A DNA stretch of 64,000 nt from Arthrobacter sp. StoSoilA2 (GCF_019977195.1 NZ_AP024643.1:1798001-1862000), one strand, 5' to 3'; shown: positions 48,882 to 58,417, numbered from the stretch's first letter. The notes: generated by a model not told the origin, from the letters alone. Made by a program: numbers and translations.

Positions 48882-49982
48882 CTAGCATGTGGCCACGTAG
48901 TACGCGTTGAACGGATCTTCCTCGAGCTCTTTGACTTCCACGCTGGTGAAGCCGGCTTCGCGGATCATGGCCGCTGCCAATTCCTTGCCCCAGACGGTTC
49001 CCAAACCCTCCCCGCCCTGTCCCAGGGAGACGGCCACGCAATGAAACGTGGAGATGGTGTAGAGGAAGGAGGCCCACGGAAGGTCAGCGTTCTTTTCCAG
49101 GTTGCTGGAGGCGTTGATATCCACCATAAGGAACGTTCCACCGGGTTTGAGCGCCTTGTGGATATTCTTCAGGACCTGGGCAGGATGCGCTTGGTCGTGG
49201 ATGGCGTCGAAGGCAGTCACAAGATGGTAGCGGCCTTCTTCCTCAAGCGTCGTTACGTCCCTGGACACGAACCGGACGTTGGAAAGTTTCAACGCTGCCG
49301 CTTCGGCCCGCGCCACAGTTAGCGCCGCGTCAGCGAAGTCATATCCCGTGAAAGTGCTGTGGGGATAAGTGCTGGCCAGCAGGTTTACAGCATGGCCTTC
49401 GCCGCAGCCGATATCGGCCACGGCGATTCCTGCCTGCAAGGCTTTTTCGCAGCCGGTCAAGGGGAGAATCGAGTCCAAAAGCGAGGCGTCATTCACTGCG
49501 GCACTTTCGGAAGCCATGATGTGGTGGAACTGCGGGTAATCACTGTAATTTGTTCCACCGCCCTCCCGGAACGCCGTGACAATCTTGGGGGACACCTCGC
49601 CCATCAGCGGGAGATACTGCAGGGTGCGCGCCAGGTTTTCCTTTCCGGTCCCGCACAGAACAGGAACAAATTCAGGACGAAGGCAGTAGGTTGAATCGCC
49701 GGGTTCGAAGTCCACGATTCCTGCGGTCGTCATCCCTCCCAACCATTCGCGGACGTAACGCTCTTGTGCTCCAGCGGCATCCGCCACAAGTTGGCTCGTC
49801 GCAGGAGGCAGCGAGGCAAGCGTCTCAAACAAGCCGGTTTGATGGCCCACGGCAATGAGCAGTCCGATGGATGAGCTGTTCAGGATGTCAATCAGCCTGC
49901 CGGTCGCTTCCTGCACCGCTTCTTCAAGTGATTTTCCGGGCATCGTCGCCGTTTCATACTTTCCGGACTGGGTGCTTTCCAT
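48882..49982 (-). CDS. SAM-dependent methyltransferase with N-terminal winged-helix-like domain
   Basis: A 366-residue class I methyltransferase. The first ~110 residues resemble the dimerisation/winged-helix part of O-methyltransferase-like proteins (GLFETLASLPPATSQLVADA, ERYVREWLGGMTTAGIVD). The Rossmann part has motif I VADIGCGEGHAVNLLA, then YDFADAALTVARAEAA and LVTAFDAIHDQAHPAQVL, with LKPGGTFLMVDI. ATG at 49982 with AAGGA upstream is preferred over the ATG at 50081, which has none. The substrate is unknown. It lies downstream of the LuxR-type regulator on the same strand. Confidence 0.8.
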   Translation of the reverse strand: MESTQSGKYETATMPGKSLEEAVQEATGRLIDILNSSSIGLLIAVGHQTGLFETLASLPPATSQLVADAAGAQERYVREWLGGMTTAGIVDFEPGDSTYCLRPEFVPVLCGTGKENLARTLQYLPLMGEVSPKIVTAFREGGGTNYSDYPQFHHIMASESAAVNDASLLDSILPLTGCEKALQAGIAVADIGCGEGHAVNLLASTYPHSTFTGYDFADAALTVARAEAAALKLSNVRFVSRDVTTLEEEGRYHLVTAFDAIHDQAHPAQVLKNIHKALKPGGTFLMVDINASSNLEKNADLPWASFLYTISTFHCVAVSLGQGGEGLGTVWGKELAAAMIREAGFTSVEVKELEEDPFNAYYVATC

Positions 49983-50130
49983 GGCTTTTCCTTGGTCTTC
50001 GGGGACCGGTGGCTCCGGCCTGTTGCCCATATCCCACGGTAAATTCAGACCCCAACGAGCCTCTTCGGGCATTTTCTGCATTTTTTTCTGTAGTCGTGGG
50101 GCGAACCATGCAGGGCCCCTGGATCGGCAA

Positions 50131-51756
50131 CTACGATCCGGGCCGCTCCGGGATGCCGTGCTGGTGGGCCCAAGCAGCGGCGGCCGTCCGGGAAGTGACC
50201 CCGATCTTGGTAAAGATGTTCGCCAAATGACGTCCGGCTGTTTTCTCTGAGATAGTCAACGACCTGGCAATTTGACGGTTACTGGAACCAGCCAGGACGC
50301 ATCCCAGTACTTCCACTTCCCGGGAGGTTAAGCCGCCAGGCTCCTGGGCGGGACGCGTCCAGGAAATGTTCTTGGCGCCGAGCTGGTTCCGGATGGCGGC
50401 CGCAGTGGCACGCTCGGCCTCAGCACGTCCGCTTTCACCCAGGGCAGCCCGGACAGTTGCCAGGCGTTCGTGGATCCGTGCCAGTTCGTAGCGCATGTGT
50501 TGGGAGCGGTAGGCCTGTGCTGCGGATTCAAGCTCATTGATCGCCTCAGTCCAACTCTGCTCCGCCATCAGCACGGCGCCACGCGCATGGTGGGCCCAGG
50601 CCAGGAAGCCGGGGGTCCTGTAAAAAGCGGCGGTCTGTTCAAGTTCCATGCAATGGGTGGCCGCCGCACCGGGATCCCGGGCAGCCAGCAGTTCCACCAG
50701 GGGCAAGAGAAGGCTGGCCCTCCCCAGGGTTCCGCGGTCCGCCAAGGCAGCCTGAAGCGCCTCTATGGCGGACTCTGTCTTTCCCGCATCGGCAAGTAGC
50801 AGGGCACGTCCTGGTTGCGCATCCACGCCAAGCCCTCGGGCCAACTCAAACGCGGACCCAGCCCCGGCAACATCGCCCCGGCGCCGACGGATCTCACCCA
50901 GCTCACAGTAGCCGTCCGCGGCGATCCAGCCGTGGGCATTCCTAAGGCGCTCGGCTTCGTGGGGCATCTCAGCTTCAACCTGTCCCCAATTGCCCTCAGT
51001 GCCGAGCAATTGAAGTTCGTGAACGCGCGATATCCCGCTGTACATGAAGGACCGGGATAGTCCGGCGCACCATGTGGCCAGCGCGTCAGTCCAAGCGCGC
51101 ATCCGGGCGAAATCAGCCATCTCGTAGCAGAGGTGGATGATGGAGCAGTAAATGTCTCCGCCCCACTCTGCCGGAACCTGCCCCGCCATTACGGGCAGCA
51201 TGGCCTCATCCAGGTCCTGGAATCCTCGTGCGGACTGTCCTGTCCGAACCGCCGCCAGGCCGGACAACATGTACGCAAAGCTGGCCAGTTCGGGTGATTC
51301 GTGCCTCCGGGTCATCTCCTTGAGTGAAACTGAGGCGGCGAGGGCCGGAACCGGATCGCCTTCAAGGTTCATTGCGTCATTGGCCTCAAGGTAGAGCAGG
51401 TAGCCGTGTTCGGGTACCTCGGGCATGTTCTCCAGCAGCCGGCGCGCCCGATTAAGCCACGCCGAAGAAACGGCGAGGTTGCCGCGGATGCCCCACTGCA
51501 TGGACAGCGTCAGTGCCGTCCGGGCCGCCGCCTGCCTCTGGTGGTCGTCATCCAAGCGATGGAAGATCTCCTCTGCGAGGGACATGGAGCGTTGAACGTC
51601 TCCCAGCCACCAGGCGGAACGGGACAGGATCTCAAGGTCCGCGGAGCTGAGAGGAGCGTCCACGGCTGCACGTTCCAGGCTTCGGCGCGCCACGTCCCAT
51701 TCCCCACGGGCAAAGGCTTCGCGGGCCTCGGAAAGTTGCTGCAGCTGCTGGGACAT
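50131..51756 (-). CDS. LuxR-family regulator with TPR-like sensor region, no ATPase domain
   Basis: A 541-residue protein whose last ~65 residues are a LuxR/FixJ-type helix-turn-helix: LTSREVEVLGCVLAGSSNRQ (with IARSL following) and SEKTAGRHLANIFTKIGVTS. The preceding ~460 residues are helical and TPR-like, for example FARGEWDVARRSLERAAVDA and MRYELARIHERLATVRAAL. It resembles the C-terminal half of MalT/LAL regulators but has no Walker A motif, so it is a shorter relative. GGAGAG precedes the ATG. It lies between the two-component genes and the methyltransferase; targets unknown. Confidence 0.82.
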   Translation of the reverse strand: MSQQLQQLSEAREAFARGEWDVARRSLERAAVDAPLSSADLEILSRSAWWLGDVQRSMSLAEEIFHRLDDDHQRQAAARTALTLSMQWGIRGNLAVSSAWLNRARRLLENMPEVPEHGYLLYLEANDAMNLEGDPVPALAASVSLKEMTRRHESPELASFAYMLSGLAAVRTGQSARGFQDLDEAMLPVMAGQVPAEWGGDIYCSIIHLCYEMADFARMRAWTDALATWCAGLSRSFMYSGISRVHELQLLGTEGNWGQVEAEMPHEAERLRNAHGWIAADGYCELGEIRRRRGDVAGAGSAFELARGLGVDAQPGRALLLADAGKTESAIEALQAALADRGTLGRASLLLPLVELLAARDPGAAATHCMELEQTAAFYRTPGFLAWAHHARGAVLMAEQSWTEAINELESAAQAYRSQHMRYELARIHERLATVRAALGESGRAEAERATAAAIRNQLGAKNISWTRPAQEPGGLTSREVEVLGCVLAGSSNRQIARSLTISEKTAGRHLANIFTKIGVTSRTAAAAWAHQHGIPERPGS

Positions 51757-51813
51757 GGGCTCTCCACGGGTTCGGCTCCAGCTTACTGCGGGAGCTGTTC
51801 CTTCGGCAGGAGG

Positions 51814-52527
51814 CTAGCCCCGGTTCCAGCCGTACTCGTTCTCCGGACGGCCTGGTGTTCCGTATCGCGGCGCCCTGGTGACCGTCCCGGCGTCGGCCAG
51901 GTACTCCAGGTACCGGCGGGCCGTGACCCGCGACATTCCCAAGGCATCCATGACTTCACTGGCGGACACGGCTTGTTTCCGGGCGCGGACGAAATCCTTG
52001 ACCGACTCCAGGGTGGAACCGGACAAACCCTTCGGCAGCGGTAGTTCCGTTGGGGCCCGAAGACTCGCGAAGGCCTGGTCAACATCGCTCTGGGAAGCTC
52101 CGGCCTTGGAGATGCCGGACTCTGAGCCCGCCAGTTGATCACGGAAAGTGCGGTAGCTGTTCAGCTTGTCGGCAAAGGTTGCGTAGGTGAAGGGCTTGAT
52201 CAAATACTGCACGACGCCGATGGAAACGGCGCTGCGCACGATGTTCAGTTCACGGACGGCTGTGATGGCAATAATGTCGGCGAAGACTCCCGCGGAGCGC
52301 ATGCGCCGGGCAACATCCAGCCCATGGAGGTCCGGCAGGTTCATATCAAGGAGAACCAGGTCCACGGGCGAGCCGGAGCCAGCGAACTCGCCAAGGATGC
52401 GCAGTGCTGACTGACCATCCGGAGCCGTTCCCACCAGCGTGAACCCTTGGAGCCTGCCCACGTAAATGGAGTGGGCGTCCGAGGCGATGGGCTCGTCCTC
52501 GACCACCAGGACGCGGATGTCTGTCAT
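51814..52527 (-). CDS. CitB/DcuR-type response regulator
   Basis: A 237-residue response regulator. The receiver domain has VLVVEDEPIASD, the phosphorylation aspartate in LVLLDMNLPDLHG, and the conserved Lys in QYLIKPFTYATF. The C-terminal region (ASEVMDALGMSRVTARRYLE, YLADAGTVTRAPRYGTPGRP) is the helix-turn-helix of the CitB/DcuR class, which responds to citrate or C4-dicarboxylates. The ATG overlaps the kinase stop (ATGA). The divergent dctA is the obvious target. Confidence 0.9.
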   Translation of the reverse strand: MTDIRVLVVEDEPIASDAHSIYVGRLQGFTLVGTAPDGQSALRILGEFAGSGSPVDLVLLDMNLPDLHGLDVARRMRSAGVFADIIAITAVRELNIVRSAVSIGVVQYLIKPFTYATFADKLNSYRTFRDQLAGSESGISKAGASQSDVDQAFASLRAPTELPLPKGLSGSTLESVKDFVRARKQAVSASEVMDALGMSRVTARRYLEYLADAGTVTRAPRYGTPGRPENEYGWNRG

Positions 52528-54170
52528 GCCTTCTCTTCCTCGGGAATGGGCGCGGGCAGCACCACATGGAACTGGGCGCCGCCTGGATTGCTGATCGTCA
52601 TAGTACCGTTCAGCCGCTGGACCGCCTGCCGGACCAGGGCAAGGCCGACACCCCGGCCATGGGCTCCCCGTGGACCCTCCTGGGCGGACTTGGTGCTGTA
52701 CCCGTACTGCAACACGTCATCGATCGAACCGGGATCGATACCGGCCCCGGAATCCCTAACGGTAAATCCAACACCGGCCGCACTGGCTTCGACGTCCAGT
52801 TCCACCTTTCGGGGCATCCCACCGGACGCCGCAGCATCAATGGCATTGTCCAGGAGGTTTCCCAGGATCGTCACGAGGTCCTGGATTTCCAGACCCCGGA
52901 CACCCGAACTCCCTGATGTCCGAACCACCAGTTCGACCCCGCGCTCATGGGCCTCGGCGGCCTTGCCCATCACCAAAGCACTCATCACCGGTTCATCCAC
53001 CGAAGCAAGCATGTCGTCCGTGAGCTGCTGGCTGAGCTCCAGGTCCTTGGTGGCGAACTCGAGTGCCTGGGGCGTGCGGCCCAACTCAAGAAGGGAAACG
53101 ATCATATGCAGGCGATTGGCATGTTCATGGGTCTGGGCCCGCAATGCATCCGAGAGAGTCTTCATGGTTTCCAGCTCGGTTCCCAAGGACTCAATCTCAG
53201 TGCGGTCGCGAATAGTGGCCACGGTGCCGTAGACCGACGGCTTTTGCCGGCTGCGGGCAGGAACCGGGCCCACGGCCGGAGCTTGGTTTACCACCAGGAT
53301 CCGTGAACCAGTCAAATGGATTTCGTCGTGGGCTGGCCTGCCGGATTCGAAAAGCGCTCGCAGGCTCCCGTCAAAGGGGAGGTCGGACAGCTTGGGAGCG
53401 TCATCGGGGGAGCGATCGGCCTCGGAAGGTTCCAGTCCCAGCAACTCCGCGGCCTGATCGTTGTACATCACTGCTTTTCCCCGGGTATCGATCAGGATCA
53501 CGCCTTCACGAACGGAGTGAAGGACTGATTCGTAGTAGGCGAAGAGCTGCGCGAGCTGTTCCGGACCCCATCCGCGCGTCACGGACCGCAGGTAACGTCC
53601 GAGCAGCCACGAAGCTATGGAGCCAAAGAACAACACCACCAGCGCGATGCCGCCAATCACTCCCAGCCTTTCGGCCACATCGGTATCCACGGTCCTTACG
53701 GTGATGCCTGCCGCCACCAAGGCTTTGACGGTTCCACCGGAGTCCTTCACCGGCGCGATGGTCCGGACCGAGGGCCCCAACGTACCAGCAGTGACTTCGG
53801 TGAAAGTCTCACCCCGCAGGGCAGGTTCGATCGTGCCGATATAGGGCTTGCCCAGCTCTTCGGGACGGGGATGGGTCCATCGGGTCCTGTCGGGAGCCAT
53901 GATGGTGATGAAATCCGCGTCCGCGTCCTTCATGACCTCCAGCGCATAGGGCTGCAGTATGGCCGACGGATCAGAGGTTGCCGCCGCCTGCAACACCAAG
54001 GGGTTGTTGGCAATGGACGTTGCGATCGCAAGCATCCGGCTGCCCGCATCCTCGTATGCCCTGTCCCGGGCCTCCAGCACCGAGAACGCGCCGAAGACAG
54101 CTGTCAGCACCAGCACGAACAGCAGGTTTGCCACAAACAAGCGGCGGGCGATGCTCCAGCGATGAAACAA
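52524..54170 (-). CDS. CitA/DcuS-type sensor histidine kinase
   Basis: A 548-residue membrane kinase. TM1 lies at about residues 8-30 (LFVANLLFVLVLTAVFGAF), then a periplasmic-type sensor of ~140 residues, TM2 (GVIGGIALVVLFFGSIASWL), a PAS domain, and the kinase core. The phospho-acceptor is in ALRAQTHEHANRLHMIVSLL, the H of this family; the N-box is ILGNLLDNAIDAA; G boxes are DSGAGIDPGS and GRGVGLALVRQ. TTG at 54170 is preferred because GGGAGG lies about 6 nt upstream; TTG at 54200 is also open. Divergent from dctA, so dicarboxylates are the likely signal. Confidence 0.88.
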   Translation of the reverse strand: MFHRWSIARRLFVANLLFVLVLTAVFGAFSVLEARDRAYEDAGSRMLAIATSIANNPLVLQAAATSDPSAILQPYALEVMKDADADFITIMAPDRTRWTHPRPEELGKPYIGTIEPALRGETFTEVTAGTLGPSVRTIAPVKDSGGTVKALVAAGITVRTVDTDVAERLGVIGGIALVVLFFGSIASWLLGRYLRSVTRGWGPEQLAQLFAYYESVLHSVREGVILIDTRGKAVMYNDQAAELLGLEPSEADRSPDDAPKLSDLPFDGSLRALFESGRPAHDEIHLTGSRILVVNQAPAVGPVPARSRQKPSVYGTVATIRDRTEIESLGTELETMKTLSDALRAQTHEHANRLHMIVSLLELGRTPQALEFATKDLELSQQLTDDMLASVDEPVMSALVMGKAAEAHERGVELVVRTSGSSGVRGLEIQDLVTILGNLLDNAIDAAASGGMPRKVELDVEASAAGVGFTVRDSGAGIDPGSIDDVLQYGYSTKSAQEGPRGAHGRGVGLALVRQAVQRLNGTMTISNPGGAQFHVVLPAPIPEEEKA

Positions 54171-54200
54171 ATAGGCCTCCCATGACCAATATGACCGCAA

Positions 54201-54218
54201 GGGTGATGTGTGTCACCC
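54201..54218. promoter_or_regulatory. CRP/GlxR-like palindrome in the kinase-dctA intergenic region
   Basis: GGGTGATGTGTGTCACCC contains GTGA-N6-TCAC, the core of cAMP-receptor (CRP/GlxR) sites in actinobacteria, flanked by extra matching G/C. A half-site-like ATATCACACAAG (54234-54245) follows. The site is about 30 nt before the kinase start and 92 nt before dctA, so either gene could be affected. Confidence 0.5.
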
Positions 54219-54309
54219 GCAGCTGAATGATGGATATCACACAAGGGCAGCGGATTGGACACAAGTGCAGGACCGCAGCGCCTTACACAGTATCCAGAAG
54301 GAGAATCCC

Positions 54310-55656
54310 ATGACCTCTCAACGAGGAGAGTCGGCAGTAGCCGCCACCGGTGGACGCAGGGGGCTCGACAAGTCGCATTACCTGTACATCGCGGTCATCC
54401 TGGCCGTAGTGCTTGGTGCCGTGGTCGGCCTGCTGTTCCCTGAGGTTGGAAAATCCCTGAAGCCGCTCGGGGACGGCTTCATCAAGCTCATCAAGATGAT
54501 GATCGCTCCGGTCATCTTCTGCACCATCGTCCTTGGCATCGGCTCCATCGCCAAAGCTGCCACCGTCGGAAAGGTCGGCGGGCTCGCACTTGGGTACTTC
54601 GTGGCCATGTCGACCTTCGCATTGGCTATCGGCCTCGTCGTCGGCAACCTCATCCACCCGGGTGAGGGCCTGAAGCTGACTCCGTACGATCCCAACAAGA
54701 AGGCGGCCACGGACAGCACGGTGGACTTCCTGCTGGGCATCATCCCTGGCGACATTCCCGTCCTGCCCACCCTTCTTGCAGCAATCCTGGTGGGCTTCGC
54801 ACTCCAGAAGATGGGTAAGCAGGGCACTCCGATCCTCACTGCAATCGGCCACGGACAGCGCCTTGTCTTCCGGATCCTCATCATGATCATGTGGCTGGCT
54901 CCGGTGGGCGCTTTCGGTGCGATCGCCGCCGTCGTGGGTGCCACTGGCGCCCAGGCAATCCTCAGCATGTTCACACTGATGCTGGCCTTCTACATCACCT
55001 GCGCTGTGTTCATCGTGGTCATCCTTGGCTCCCTGCTTCGTGCTGTGGCCGGCGTCAACATCTTCAAGCTGATGAAGTACCTGGCCCGGGAATACCTCCT
55101 CATCTTCTCCACGTCCTCCTCCGAGGCGGCCCTGCCCCGCCTCATCGCCAAGATGGAACACCTGGGTGTCTCCAAGCCGGTTGTCGGCGTGACGGTACCC
55201 ACCGGCTACTCCTTCAACCTTGACGGCACGGCCATCTACCTCACCATGGCCTCCTTGTTCGTGGCCAACGCCATGGGGACGCCGCTGGACCTGGGTGCCC
55301 AGATCTCGCTGCTGGTGTTCATGATCATCGCTTCCAAGGGCGCCGCCGGCGTCACCGGAGCCGGCCTTGCAACCCTTGCCGCCGGCCTGCAGGCACACAA
55401 GCCCGAGCTCCTGGGCGGCGTCGGCATGATCGTTGGCATCGACCGCTTCATGTCAGAAGCCCGTGCACTGACGAACTTCACCGGCAACGCCGTTGCCACC
55501 GTTTTGATCGGCACCTGGGTCAAGGAAATCGACAACGGCCAGGTGGAGCGCGTTCTCTCCGGCAGCGAACCGTTCGACGAGACGACAATGATCGCCCATG
55601 GCGCAGAGGCTGAGACGGCTCCGGAAACTGAAGCCCGCGACAAGGCAACCATCTAG
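54310..55656 (+). CDS. dctA: C4-dicarboxylate/sodium (or proton) symporter DctA
   Basis: A 448-residue dicarboxylate/amino acid:cation symporter taking up succinate, fumarate and malate. There are about eight membrane spans plus re-entrant loops; the serine-rich loop FSTSSSEAALPRLIAKME and the substrate site motif VPTGYSFNLDGTAIYLTMAS are characteristic, as is GAAGVTGAGLATLAAGL. ATG at 54310 has AGAAGGAG upstream. The adjacent CitA/CitB-type pair on the other strand is the expected regulator. Glutamate transporters of this family differ in the final motif region; context supports DctA. Confidence 0.93.
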   Translation: MTSQRGESAVAATGGRRGLDKSHYLYIAVILAVVLGAVVGLLFPEVGKSLKPLGDGFIKLIKMMIAPVIFCTIVLGIGSIAKAATVGKVGGLALGYFVAMSTFALAIGLVVGNLIHPGEGLKLTPYDPNKKAATDSTVDFLLGIIPGDIPVLPTLLAAILVGFALQKMGKQGTPILTAIGHGQRLVFRILIMIMWLAPVGAFGAIAAVVGATGAQAILSMFTLMLAFYITCAVFIVVILGSLLRAVAGVNIFKLMKYLAREYLLIFSTSSSEAALPRLIAKMEHLGVSKPVVGVTVPTGYSFNLDGTAIYLTMASLFVANAMGTPLDLGAQISLLVFMIIASKGAAGVTGAGLATLAAGLQAHKPELLGGVGMIVGIDRFMSEARALTNFTGNAVATVLIGTWVKEIDNGQVERVLSGSEPFDETTMIAHGAEAETAPETEARDKATI

Positions 55657-55686
55657 CAGGATCAGCTTCGCGGGATACGAAGCAAC

Positions 55687-55720
55687 GAGGACCGGCCCCC
55701 GTACAGGGGTGTCGGTCCTC
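55687..55720 (+). terminator. Hairpin after dctA
   Basis: GAGGACCG pairs with CGGTCCTC, and inside it CCCC with GGGG, around a short loop. The stem has an internal bulge and no T-run. The rest of 55721-55918 contains no gene; a poor A/T-rich region lies near 55790-55830. Confidence 0.6.
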
Positions 55721-55918
55721 TGCCGTTCGCGCGGATGCCAACGAATCATGGCCCAACTTCCTAACCTTCGACCTCAACTAGAGGGTAAAGGCTCAAAGAT
55801 CGGCGAAAGTCAAGTTCCCCGAAATGCCGTGTCGGGGGCTGTAGCCTAGGTGGGTAGCAGCGCTGTACCCAGGGGAACAGCGGCAGGGAAGATCGTCGTC
55901 GAAAGAGTGGTTAGATAC

Positions 55919-56818
55919 GTGAGCAGCGAACGGGGAACAGCTACGCTGGGAGACACCGAGCTCGATCTGGAAGACGCCATCATGGGGCCTACGGGCCGTC
56001 CTCACCGCGATTTTCCGGAACCGGCTCCGCTTGCCTCCCACGGCCCTGCAAGGGTCATTGCCATGGTTAACCAAAAGGGCGGCGTGGGCAAAACCACGTC
56101 CACCATCAACCTTGCGGCGGCGCTCGCGGAATACGGCCGGCGCGTGCTCCTGGTGGACTTTGACCCACAAGGTGCCCTTTCTGCCGGGCTCGGCGCCAAT
56201 CCGCATGAGCTCGACCTCACTGTCTACAACGTCCTCATGGACCGCAAAGTGGACATCCGGGATGCCATCCAGCAGACCGGAGTGGAAGGCGTGGACCTTC
56301 TGCCCGCAAACATTGATCTCTCCGCGGCTGAAGTTCAACTGGTCAATGAAGTCGCCCGCGAGCAAGTCCTGGACCGCGCGCTCAAGAGCGTTGAAGATGA
56401 CTACGACGTCGTGCTGATCGACTGCCAGCCATCGCTCGGCCTGCTGACGGTCAACGCGCTGACCGCCGCCCACGGCGTCATCATTCCGTTGATCTGCGAG
56501 TTCTTCGCACTTCGCGCCGTAGCACTCCTCGTGGAAACCATCGAGAAAGTGCAGGACCGTTTGAATCCGCGGTTGCAGGTGGACGGTGTCCTCGCCACCA
56601 TGTACGACGCCCGCACCCTGCACAGCCGCGAAGTTATCTCGCGCCTCGTGGAGGCCTTCGGGGACAAGGTTTTCGAGACCGTCATCAAGCGTTCCATCAA
56701 ATTCGCGGACGCAACCGTGGCCGCTGAACCTATTACCAGCTATGCCGGCAACCACATCGGTGCAGACGCCTACCGCCGCCTCGCAAAGGAACTTATCTCG
56801 CGCGGCGGCGCACCGTAG
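55919..56818 (+). CDS. ParA/Soj-family ATPase
   Basis: A 299-residue ParA-type ATPase. The deviant Walker A is MVNQKGGVGKTTSTINLAAA, with FDPQGALSAGLG and later VVLIDCQPSLGLLTVNAL (Walker B). The N-terminal ~50 residues are acidic and Pro-rich. No parB is adjacent, so it is not the classical chromosome parAB. The parA-scpA-scpB order is conserved in actinobacteria (Rv1708-1710 in M. tuberculosis, from memory) and suggests a role near SMC condensin. GTG at 55919 gives the typical MSSE.. N-terminus; GTG at 55850 is an alternative longer start. Confidence 0.88.
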   Translation: MSSERGTATLGDTELDLEDAIMGPTGRPHRDFPEPAPLASHGPARVIAMVNQKGGVGKTTSTINLAAALAEYGRRVLLVDFDPQGALSAGLGANPHELDLTVYNVLMDRKVDIRDAIQQTGVEGVDLLPANIDLSAAEVQLVNEVAREQVLDRALKSVEDDYDVVLIDCQPSLGLLTVNALTAAHGVIIPLICEFFALRAVALLVETIEKVQDRLNPRLQVDGVLATMYDARTLHSREVISRLVEAFGDKVFETVIKRSIKFADATVAAEPITSYAGNHIGADAYRRLAKELISRGGAP

Positions 56819-56826
56819 CCAACGGC

Positions 56827-57738
56827 GTGGGACGGTCACTCGCCCCGCCCTCCGCGGTGGTCATTCCGGAAGAAACGCCCGACGCCGATACCTCCGACGC
56901 GGGCCCCTCCGAAGCCCGCAAGCCGGGCTTTGAGGTTCGGCTCGCCAACTTTACGGGGCCGTTCGATCTCCTGTTGGGCCTGATTTCCAAGCACAAGCTG
57001 GACATAACGGAGGTGGCGCTGGCCACCGTCACCGATGAGTTCATCAAGTACATCCGCCGCCTCCAGGAACTGGGGGAGGATTGGGCGCTGGACGAGGCCA
57101 GCGAATTCCTGGTGATTGCCGCGACGCTCCTGGATCTCAAAGCTGCCCGGCTCCTTCCCGCCGGCGAAGTAGAGGACGAGGAAGATATCGCCCTCCTGGA
57201 AGCCCGGGATCTGCTGTTCGCCCGCTTGCTGCAGTACAAGGCGTTCAAGCACGTCGCAGGTCTCATCAGTGAGACGCTGGAACAGGAAGGCCGCAGATAC
57301 CCTCGCCAGGTGGCGTTGGAAGGCCATTTCGCGGCGCTGCTGCCGGAACTCGTGTGGCGGCACACCCCCGAACAATTTGCGGAGCTTGCCGCCAAGGCGC
57401 TCAAACCGAAAGACTCCGTGCCCTCTGAGGTGGGATTGGATCACCTTCACGCACCGCCGGTGAGCGTCAAGGAGCAAGCCGAGATCATCGGATACCGCCT
57501 GCAACTCGGAGCCCCGCTCTCTTTCCGCACATTGATAGCGGACGCCGGGACAACCCTGGTGGTCGTGGCCCGTTTCCTGGCCTTGCTGGAGATGTTCCGG
57601 GACAAGGTTGTGGCCTTCGAACAGGCAGGTCCGTTGGCGGAGCTGACGGTTAGGTGGACCGGGGACGTGGCCGAATGGGACAGTTCGAACCTGAGCGAAG
57701 AGTACGAGGAATCGAGCGAAGGGACAGCCAGTGACTGA
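56827..57738 (+). CDS. scpA: Segregation and condensation protein A
   Basis: Kleisin subunit of the SMC-ScpAB condensin. The 303-residue protein has the N-terminal SMC-binding segment (FEVRLANFTGPFDLLLGLIS) and KLDITEVALATVTDEF, with DEASEFLVIAATLLDLKAAR next. The C-terminal winged-helix region is present (SFRTLIADAGTTLVVVARFL). GTG start lies 8 nt after the parA stop. The stop overlaps the scpB GTG by 8 nt, so the partners are coupled. Confidence 0.94.
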   Translation: MGRSLAPPSAVVIPEETPDADTSDAGPSEARKPGFEVRLANFTGPFDLLLGLISKHKLDITEVALATVTDEFIKYIRRLQELGEDWALDEASEFLVIAATLLDLKAARLLPAGEVEDEEDIALLEARDLLFARLLQYKAFKHVAGLISETLEQEGRRYPRQVALEGHFAALLPELVWRHTPEQFAELAAKALKPKDSVPSEVGLDHLHAPPVSVKEQAEIIGYRLQLGAPLSFRTLIADAGTTLVVVARFLALLEMFRDKVVAFEQAGPLAELTVRWTGDVAEWDSSNLSEEYEESSEGTASD

Positions 57739-58387
57739 GCAGGACATGGCCGAAGCCGGCCTTGCCGAGCTTGAAACTTTGCCTGGCGGGGCACGGGCAG
57801 CGTTGGAAGCTGTGCTCATGGTCATCGACGAGCCAGCCACCTCGGAGGAGTTGGCCGCGGGATTGAACGTAACGGTCGCCGTCGTCGAGGATTTGCTGCA
57901 GGACCTGCAGCGGGAGTATAGCGGCTATACTGTTAAAGCCCCGGACGTGGATGCTGTCGGCTTTGCCGTTGCCAGCGCTGCCCCCCGGGGTTTTGAATTG
58001 CGGAATGTCGCCGGTGGGTGGCGGATCTATTCACGGTCTGATTTTGCGGACATTGTGGGCAGGTTTGTCCTCGAAGGGCAGACCACCAGGCTCACTCAGG
58101 CAGCGCTTGAGACTCTGGCGGTCATTGCCTACCGGCAGCCGGTCTCCAGGGCCCGGGTGTCCGCAATTCGAGGCGTCAACGTCGATTCTGTGGTCCGGAC
58201 TCTAACCCAGCGTGGTCTGATCGAAGACTCCGGGAACGATCCCGAATCCGGGGCTGTGCTGTACAGGACAACCTCCTACTTCCTGGAACGGATGGGCATC
58301 GGCTCGGTGTCGGAATTGCCCCAGCTCTCGCCGCACCTTCCGGGTTTGGAAGGGATCGACGAGTACTACGACGCCAGCCGGATGTAA
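57731..58387 (+). CDS. scpB: Segregation and condensation protein B
   Basis: Second non-SMC subunit of condensin. The 218-residue protein has two winged-helix domains: ALEAVLMVIDEPATSEELAA and LTQAALETLAVIAYRQPVSR, the latter followed by ARVSAIRGVNVDSVVRTLTQ (the ScpB signature). A GTG start overlaps the end of scpA. Two GC hairpins follow the gene. Confidence 0.94.
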   Translation: MTEQDMAEAGLAELETLPGGARAALEAVLMVIDEPATSEELAAGLNVTVAVVEDLLQDLQREYSGYTVKAPDVDAVGFAVASAAPRGFELRNVAGGWRIYSRSDFADIVGRFVLEGQTTRLTQAALETLAVIAYRQPVSRARVSAIRGVNVDSVVRTLTQRGLIEDSGNDPESGAVLYRTTSYFLERMGIGSVSELPQLSPHLPGLEGIDEYYDASRM

Positions 58388-58417
58388 GCCGGCACTGCAC
58401 GAGAACTACATACTGAT

